Assembly: GCA_023473405.1 (NCBI GenBank)
Contig: JAMCZD010000501.1
Coordinates: forward strand, 1-11,600
Reading direction: 5' to 3'
Length of the DNA stretch: 11,600 bases
Origin: Candidatus Omnitrophota bacterium
Lineage (GTDB): Bacteria > Verrucomicrobiota > Verrucomicrobiia > Limisphaerales > UBA1319
How positions within the stretch are numbered: position 1 is the first letter of the stretch; each line of letters starts with the position of its first letter. A program made the position numbers and the translations under genes. Positions 7,791-11,600 of the stretch are shown in pieces. The notes beneath the pieces are model-generated. The model saw only the letters and a list, made by a program, of their open reading frames with translations. It was not told the DNA's origin and searched no databases.

Positions 7791-7803
7791 AGGTCGGAGA
7801 CCT
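7791..7803. repeat. Hairpin 4 of spacer array
   Basis: AGGTC-GGA-GACCT: a 5-bp stem with a GGA loop, the complement of the TCC loops of hairpins 1 and 2. Confidence 0.5.
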
Positions 7804-7816
7804 AACCCACAACAAT

Positions 7817-7826
7817 GTCCGCGGAC
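7817..7826. repeat. Perfect 10-bp palindrome GTCCGCGGAC
   Basis: Self-complementary sequence ending the spacer array, 45 bp before the first possible cmr4 start. It resembles the hairpin before cmr2 at 3000-3013. Confidence 0.5.
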
Positions 7827-7910
7827 GTCTGAGCAAATGACTTACCAAAACAATCAGACTACAAACTAACCATGAGCAACGAAAATGAAATTCGAAATCC
7901 AAAATGCGAG

Positions 7911-8876
7911 ATGCAGCGAAAGCTGCTCTATCTCTTCACTCGAACGCCGCTCCACGTCGGCGCCGGCGCCAGTGTCGGAGCCATCGACCAGCCCATCATC
8001 CGCGAACGCCATACCGGATTTCCGGTGATCCCGGCTTCGAGCCTCAAGGGTACCTTCGCCGACGCCTGGAATGGCGGCTTGATGGAGGATGGCGGCAAGA
8101 GAGTCCGTGTCAGAGTGCGAGAGGATGGGGAGAAGACCATTCTCGATGCAACCGAGGCGGGATGGCTCTTCGGTAGTGACAACGCCAATCACTCATTCGC
8201 GGGAGCCATTCAGTTTACCGAGGCGCGGTTGCTGGTCTTCCCTATTCGCTCCGCCAAAGGCAGTTTCGCATGGATCACATGCCCCCTGATTTTAGCCCGC
8301 GCAGCCAGGGACGGTGTCCTTGACCAAAGCCTTGTTCCAAGTTTCCCGGCGCATGCCGATGGCCAGCCCGATACCCGGGATGAACTCGCGTTCTTCACCG
8401 CCAACGGCCCCTTGGCATTCGGCGACAAGGTGGTCCTCGAGGAATACACCTTTAGCCGTATTGGCGATGAGGCCGCAGCCAGGGTAGGGGAACAGTTGGC
8501 TCGACTCCTCCCGAACGAGCCGGTCTGGCGGGAAGTCGCCTCTCGACTCGTGATTCTCAGCGATGGTATGGTGAGTTTCTTCGCCCAAAACGCCTGCGAA
8601 GTGGCGCAACATGTCCGTATCAACGACGAAACCGGCACAGCCGCTGGGGGCGCCCTTTTTAACCAGGAGAATGTCCCCAGCGAAACCATGTTCTATGTCG
8701 CAGTCACGTTGTTCAACGGGCGTTGCGCCAGCTTTAGAGACAAGACGCCTGACAAAGCTTGGAGTGCCTTCACGAACAAGCTGCGCGCCTCCGAACACGC
8801 CTTCCAATTTGGGGGTGACGCGTCCACCGGCCTGGGATATTGCAGCGTTATACCAACCGAGGAGAAAGGAGCCTGA
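7911..8876 (+). CDS. cmr4: Type III-B CRISPR backbone RNase Cmr4 (Cas7 family)
   Basis: Cas7-type subunit that polymerises along the crRNA and cuts target RNA at 6-nt intervals. Family blocks are LYLFTRTPLHVGAGASVGAI at the N-terminus and GFPVIPASSLKGTFADAW soon after, which bind crRNA, plus the C-terminal glycine-rich GGDASTGLGYC. The catalytic Asp is in GAIDQPI. An upstream in-frame ATG at 7872 would add 13 residues (MSNENEIRNPKCE) and give 334 aa. I prefer 7911 (321 aa) because the protein then begins MQRKLLYLF, as family members do, and the catalytic residue becomes Asp26, the number it has in characterised Cmr4. Neither start has a strong ribosome binding site, so this remains open. Only 3 nt separate its stop from cmr5. 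Confidence 0.95.
   Translation: MQRKLLYLFTRTPLHVGAGASVGAIDQPIIRERHTGFPVIPASSLKGTFADAWNGGLMEDGGKRVRVRVREDGEKTILDATEAGWLFGSDNANHSFAGAIQFTEARLLVFPIRSAKGSFAWITCPLILARAARDGVLDQSLVPSFPAHADGQPDTRDELAFFTANGPLAFGDKVVLEEYTFSRIGDEAAARVGEQLARLLPNEPVWREVASRLVILSDGMVSFFAQNACEVAQHVRINDETGTAAGGALFNQENVPSETMFYVAVTLFNGRCASFRDKTPDKAWSAFTNKLRASEHAFQFGGDASTGLGYCSVIPTEEKGA
8866..8871 (+). promoter_or_regulatory. Ribosome binding site of cmr5
   Basis: AAGGAG lies 8 nt before the cmr5 ATG, within the last codons of cmr4. It is the clearest Shine-Dalgarno sequence in the operon and fixes the cmr5 start. Cmr5 is one of the two filament subunits needed in several copies per complex, which may explain the stronger signal. 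Confidence 0.65.
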
Positions 8877-8879
8877 GCT

Positions 8880-9233
8880 ATGCAAAACCTTGAGCAAATC
8901 CGAGCAGCCGATGCTCTCGAACCAGCCAAAGACTTGGACCGCTCAGCAGTCAACAAACTGCCTGCAATGATTATTGCCAATGGATTATTGGCCACCGCCG
9001 CGTTTTGTGAGGCCGAAGGAGGCGGCGACAACCGCAGCCACATGAAACGGGCTCTCGACGCTACCACCGATCATTTATCCAGGCGCGGTCTCATTGCCGC
9101 TGGCAAAACTCAAACCAAAGATTTAATTGCAGACATCGCGTCCCGGGACTCGCAATACCTCCAGCGCGCCAGCGCGGAAGCGTTGGCCTTCATCGCCTAT
9201 CTTAAACGATTTTCCAAGCCTGATAACAAGTGA
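8880..9233 (+). CDS. cmr5: Type III-B CRISPR small subunit Cmr5 (Cas11)
   Basis: Small alpha-helical subunit that forms the inner filament of the Cmr complex next to Cmr4 and helps position the crRNA-target duplex. At 117 aa it has the usual size. The N-terminal EQIRAADAL helix and the motif KLPAMIIANGLLATAAF (about residues 22-40) are characteristic of Cmr5. The C-terminal helix ends ALAFIAYLKRF. No catalytic residues are expected. A strong AAGGAG precedes the ATG, and the stop codon overlaps the GTG start of cmr6 (GTGA), indicating translational coupling. Confidence 0.94.
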   Translation: MQNLEQIRAADALEPAKDLDRSAVNKLPAMIIANGLLATAAFCEAEGGGDNRSHMKRALDATTDHLSRRGLIAAGKTQTKDLIADIASRDSQYLQRASAEALAFIAYLKRFSKPDNK

Positions 9234-10933
9234 GCCATCTGCTTGTAGCATACCCAATTACCATGCCTGCCTTAATGCCTGTTAATACAAGAGCGGTCCT
9301 TGGCCAAAACGCTGAGAAGTGCGAGAGCCGCTCCCTGTTCGTCGATCGTTTTGCCAATCCAAATGCCAAAGAGGAGGAACGGAAGACCTGGTTTAAAGAT
9401 GCAGACAAACGGCGGCCTGAGATACACCGACTGCAGTCGTGGGCACAGTTCCTGGGCAGTCTTATCCAAGGCCAAAGTCGTTTACTCTTCGCTCAACTCA
9501 AGTCCCGACTCATGGTCAACATGGCTGGCGGAGTGATGGAGAACGCCGGACTTTGCCTGGACCGCTTCGGTCTACCTTACGTTCCTGGCAGCGCCGTTAA
9601 AGGGTGCGCCCGGCGCATGGCCCTTGCGGCATTGCATGATTGGTGTGAGATCGGCTCCAAGCCGGTTGGAGCCGGCAACCCTGGCGCTGGCAGTTGTGCC
9701 CCATTCGCCACGCGTTCGGAAATGCTTGCCGCTATCGCCCGAGTTTTTGGTTGGTCGGAACAGGATTGGAAACTGCGAAACGATTTCCGAAGTGACGAGG
9801 CCTGGGAGAAAAAACGTTCCGACTTTGCCTGGGCCTGCGGTGATTCCTTATGGCAAAGCATGCGTAACGAGGCTCTCAGAACACTGCAAAATGGCGGAAA
9901 CCATCCCGTCATATCCGGCAGTGCTCCAAGCGGCTCGATTAACTGTTGTAGCGATAGTCAGTCTACCACTTCAACCAGCAAGCGCGTCATGGTCAGAGAC
10001 TACGCCGGTACGGTCTCTTTTCTTCCCGCCTACCCATTGGATTTGAACCAGACAGGCAGGCTGGACGGCCTGTCCCTTGAAATCCAGGCTATCGGCAAGC
10101 TGGAACTGGACATAGTTACGGTTCATCACAAAAAATATTATGCCGGGCCGGGTAACGGCAACAACTCCTCGTCTTCATCTGTCTGGCAGCGTGACTGGGG
10201 CAACGCCCCGGACATCGAGGAACCCGTCCCCAATGTCTTCCCGGCTGTTGCTGCCGGACACGTCTTCGTCTTTGCCGTTGTGCCGATGCGTCGCGTTATC
10301 GGGGGGCAGGTCTCAGATGTGCCAGTTCAAGCCATCTCCGGGGGCCAGTCCGACGCAACCAGACTTGCCAATTTAGAAGCTCCGACGAACGGCAGACCGG
10401 AGGTCTGCCCCACGGCCCTGGCTCACTGCTGGCTGGCCGAGGGCCTGCAAATCTTTGGCCTCGGTGCCAAAACCAACGCTGGATACGGTTGGTTCGATTG
10501 CCGAAATGAAGTCCAGATAGCCATCCAGGACGCTCTGGCGAATGCGCAACAAAAGCGCCAGCAGGAACAAAGGCGCCATGAGAACGAACTACGTCGCAAA
10601 GCCGAGGAAGAAATCCGCAGGCGCAACGCCGAGAATGAGAGAATCGCAACCGCCAACATGACGCTCGAACAAAAGACTGACTACGAATTTGCCCAACTCA
10701 ATGACGAGCGGTTTCGTGGACGGTTGGAAAGCTTCACGAAACGCGAGTTGTCAGAGCAGCAAGCCATCGTTCGCGCTTTACGGTTGCCTTCCGAGCAAGC
10801 GGGTTCCCGCCGCAAATTCTGGGAGGACCTCAAAAACAAGGCCCGAAAAGGTGGCAAACCAGCCCAGATCGAGCAAGCCATCCGTCAACTTTCCAAACAA
10901 CTCTTCCCTGGCAAGGAAGGCAAAATGCCATGA
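9230..10933 (+). CDS. cmr6: Type III-B CRISPR RAMP protein Cmr6 with in-frame repeat and coiled-coil tail
   Basis: Cas7-like RAMP subunit at the head of the Cmr filament, next to Cmr1. Family blocks are NTRAVLG and SRSLFVDRFA near the N-terminus, GLPYVPGSAVKGCARRMALA around residue 120, GTVSFLPAYPLD in the middle, and the glycine-rich GLGAKTNAGYGWF ending at residue 422. The GTG at 9230 overlaps the cmr5 stop (GTGA); ATG 9263 is an alternative start 11 codons later, and neither has a good ribosome binding site. Two oddities stand out. Residues 388-396 (GRPEVCPTA) are encoded by a 28-bp palindromic repeat that also occurs in the cmr3-cmr4 spacer. Residues 424-567 form an extension, including a charged, probably coiled-coil stretch (about 430-475), that makes this 567-aa protein far longer than typical Cmr6 of about 300 aa. 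The stop overlaps cmr1 (ATGA). Confidence 0.93.
   Translation: MSHLLVAYPITMPALMPVNTRAVLGQNAEKCESRSLFVDRFANPNAKEEERKTWFKDADKRRPEIHRLQSWAQFLGSLIQGQSRLLFAQLKSRLMVNMAGGVMENAGLCLDRFGLPYVPGSAVKGCARRMALAALHDWCEIGSKPVGAGNPGAGSCAPFATRSEMLAAIARVFGWSEQDWKLRNDFRSDEAWEKKRSDFAWACGDSLWQSMRNEALRTLQNGGNHPVISGSAPSGSINCCSDSQSTTSTSKRVMVRDYAGTVSFLPAYPLDLNQTGRLDGLSLEIQAIGKLELDIVTVHHKKYYAGPGNGNNSSSSSVWQRDWGNAPDIEEPVPNVFPAVAAGHVFVFAVVPMRRVIGGQVSDVPVQAISGGQSDATRLANLEAPTNGRPEVCPTALAHCWLAEGLQIFGLGAKTNAGYGWFDCRNEVQIAIQDALANAQQKRQQEQRRHENELRRKAEEEIRRRNAENERIATANMTLEQKTDYEFAQLNDERFRGRLESFTKRELSEQQAIVRALRLPSEQAGSRRKFWEDLKNKARKGGKPAQIEQAIRQLSKQLFPGKEGKMP
10390..10417. repeat. Palindromic repeat, copy inside cmr6
   Basis: The 28 bp match 7698-7725 exactly in the opposite orientation. 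The core GGCAGACCGGAGGTCTGCC (10391-10409) is an 8-bp stem with a GGA loop. It lies in frame in cmr6 and reads GRPEVCPTA between a variable loop and the conserved helix AHCWLAEGLQIFGLGAK. The reading frame and all later Cmr6 motifs are intact. Confidence 0.85.
10913..10920 (+). promoter_or_regulatory. Ribosome binding site of cmr1
   Basis: AAGGAAGG lies 9 nt before the cmr1 ATG at 10930, within the last codons of cmr6, and supports that start. Confidence 0.45.
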
Positions 10934-11600
10934 AATACGAAACTTTCCACCTCGAATTGATCACGCCCTGCTTTTGCGGCGGGGCCGAACCGGATAAACA
11001 GGCCGAAATCCGCGCTCCGTCCATTCGCGGCCAACTCCGCTGGTGGTTCCGCACCCTTGGCGGTTTTCGGTCGCTCACGCCAATGCCTGTTTCCCAACAG
11101 GAAGTCAAAATTTTCGGCGCCACGTCAGGAGTGAATGGGCAAGCTGGCACGTTGGGCCTCCGCGTGGAGTCCGAGTCGTTGGAATTCAGTGCGAAAGACG
11201 GACAAGACCTTGGCCATAAGAATTTTTCCGATGCCGCGTATCTCACCTTCCCTATTCAGACCCGGGAGAAAGATGGCAAGAAGATCGGCAATAGCGGTCG
11301 TGGAGTGATTACCAAGGGCTCCTTCAAGCTCCATGTGTTTTGGCGTGGACATTCTTCTCTTTGGGTGGAAATCCAGGCGCTTATTGCCGTGTTTGGGCAT
11401 CTCGGTTCGCTGGGATTTCGTGGAAGACGCGCGATGGGAGCGATGGCTTTTCAGAAAGACCCGCCAGACCTGCGCGCCGCGCTCGACCTTTTTGCAAAGC
11501 CAACCGGTATTGACATTCGTACTCTAGGCCTCTGCGGCGCAAAGGAGGCTATCCCCAAGCTCGGAGCCTGGTTGAAACGCTGGAGAGCCTATGGCAGAAC
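10930..11600 (+). CDS. cmr1: Type III-B CRISPR RAMP protein Cmr1, 3'-truncated
   Basis: Cas7-like RAMP subunit at the head of the Cmr complex, next to Cmr6, where it contacts the 3' part of the crRNA-target duplex. The frame is open from the ATG to the window end, giving 223 visible codons. The N-terminus has the Cmr1 signature: LITPCFCGGAE followed by AEIRAPSIRGQLRWWFRTLG (residues 26-45). A later glycine-rich block GHLGSLGFRGRRAMGAM (about residues 156-172) fits the RAMP G-rich loop. The start overlaps the cmr6 stop by 4 bp. In many Cmr operons cmr1 comes first; here it follows cmr6. The C-terminus and the next genes lie outside the window. Confidence 0.94.
   Translation, partial: MKYETFHLELITPCFCGGAEPDKQAEIRAPSIRGQLRWWFRTLGGFRSLTPMPVSQQEVKIFGATSGVNGQAGTLGLRVESESLEFSAKDGQDLGHKNFSDAAYLTFPIQTREKDGKKIGNSGRGVITKGSFKLHVFWRGHSSLWVEIQALIAVFGHLGSLGFRGRRAMGAMAFQKDPPDLRAALDLFAKPTGIDIRTLGLCGAKEAIPKLGAWLKRWRAYGR

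Larger units (their letters stand above)
7686..7871 (+). other. cmr3-cmr4 spacer carrying a palindrome array
   Basis: This is the only sizeable gap in an otherwise tightly packed operon. Four perfect stems with 3-nt loops and one perfect palindrome occur in about 120 bp: 7706-7724 (8-bp stem), 7732-7746 (6 bp), 7765-7781 (7 bp), 7791-7803 (5 bp) and GTCCGCGGAC at 7817-7826. Their centres are about 24, 34, 24 and 24 nt apart. In the cmr transcript they could form a row of small hairpins. No T-tract follows, so they do not look like terminators, and no promoter was recognised before cmr4. Confidence 0.75.

Noticed and set aside
7698..7828. Considered as a CRISPR array or a tracr-like RNA because it lies in a cas operon and contains repeated hairpins
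   Set aside because: The hairpin stems differ from each other and there are no identical direct repeats separated by spacers of equal length.
7522..7869. Open frame running from the end of cmr3 through the cmr3-cmr4 spacer
   Set aside because: Its first half is an out-of-frame shadow of cmr3 and its second half only translates the hairpin array.
9653..9673. GGCTCCAA-GCCGG-TTGGAGCC hairpin (8-bp stem) inside cmr6, considered as a second inserted element
   Set aside because: It encodes an ordinary Cmr6 linker after the conserved GSAVKGCARR helix, has no other copy in the window, and may be chance.
10051..10074. GACAGGC...GCCTGTC inverted repeat inside cmr6
   Set aside because: 7-bp stem with a 10-nt loop in normal coding sequence; no similarity to the three-base-loop hairpins and no second copy.
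10304..10323. Partial resemblance (15 of 20 bases) to the 28-bp repeat core within cmr6
   Set aside because: Cannot form the hairpin, and it encodes residues that look native to Cmr6 (GGQVSDVPV); likely coincidence.

Overview
This is a moderately GC-rich bacterial window carrying the end of a secreted GH36-type alpha-galactosidase gene, an AT-richer non-coding stretch of about 0.9 kb, and then most of a type III-B (Cmr) CRISPR-Cas effector operon read on the plus strand. Three things together suggest an environmental bacterium of the Planctomycetota/Verrucomicrobiota sort: a secreted glycoside hydrolase, a degenerate heptanucleotide tandem repeat, and GC-rich palindromic repeats that reach into a gene. 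This is inference only; no marker gene is present.

Layout. Positions 1-2133: 5'-truncated GH36 glycosidase with the tail of a signal peptide. Positions 2134-3075: no convincing gene. This stretch holds a doubtful minus-strand gene remnant, a 14-bp palindrome, about 15 units of a 7-nt tandem repeat (2458-2562), a weak minus-strand ORF, and a candidate promoter with a perfect TTGACA (2944) upstream of the cmr operon. Positions 3076-11600: cmr2 (cas10), cmr3, cmr4, cmr5, cmr6 and a 3'-truncated cmr1. Most genes are packed tightly (ATGA or GTGA 4-bp overlaps at cmr2/3, cmr5/6 and cmr6/1; 3 nt between cmr4 and cmr5). The exception is cmr3/cmr4, where a spacer of about 190-225 bp holds an array of short hairpins.

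Function. The genes encode all six protein types of a Cmr complex. Cmr4 and Cmr5 form the filament, Cmr3 (Cas5-like) holds the crRNA 5' handle, Cmr6 and Cmr1 cap the far end, and Cas10/Cmr2 carries both an HD motif and an intact GGDD cyclase motif. The complex should therefore cleave target RNA every 6 nt (Cmr4 catalytic Asp present) and can be predicted to make cyclic oligoadenylate. No CRISPR array, cas6, cas1/cas2 or CARF effector lies inside the window.

The most notable observation is a 28-bp sequence with a hairpin core. It occurs once in the cmr3-cmr4 spacer (7698-7725) and again, inverted and in frame, inside cmr6 (10390-10417), where it adds about nine residues to the protein just before the conserved C-terminal RAMP motif. 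This looks like a mobile palindromic element that has inserted into a CRISPR effector gene without breaking it, in the manner of Rickettsia palindromic elements. Cmr6 also has a coiled-coil C-terminal extension of about 144 residues.
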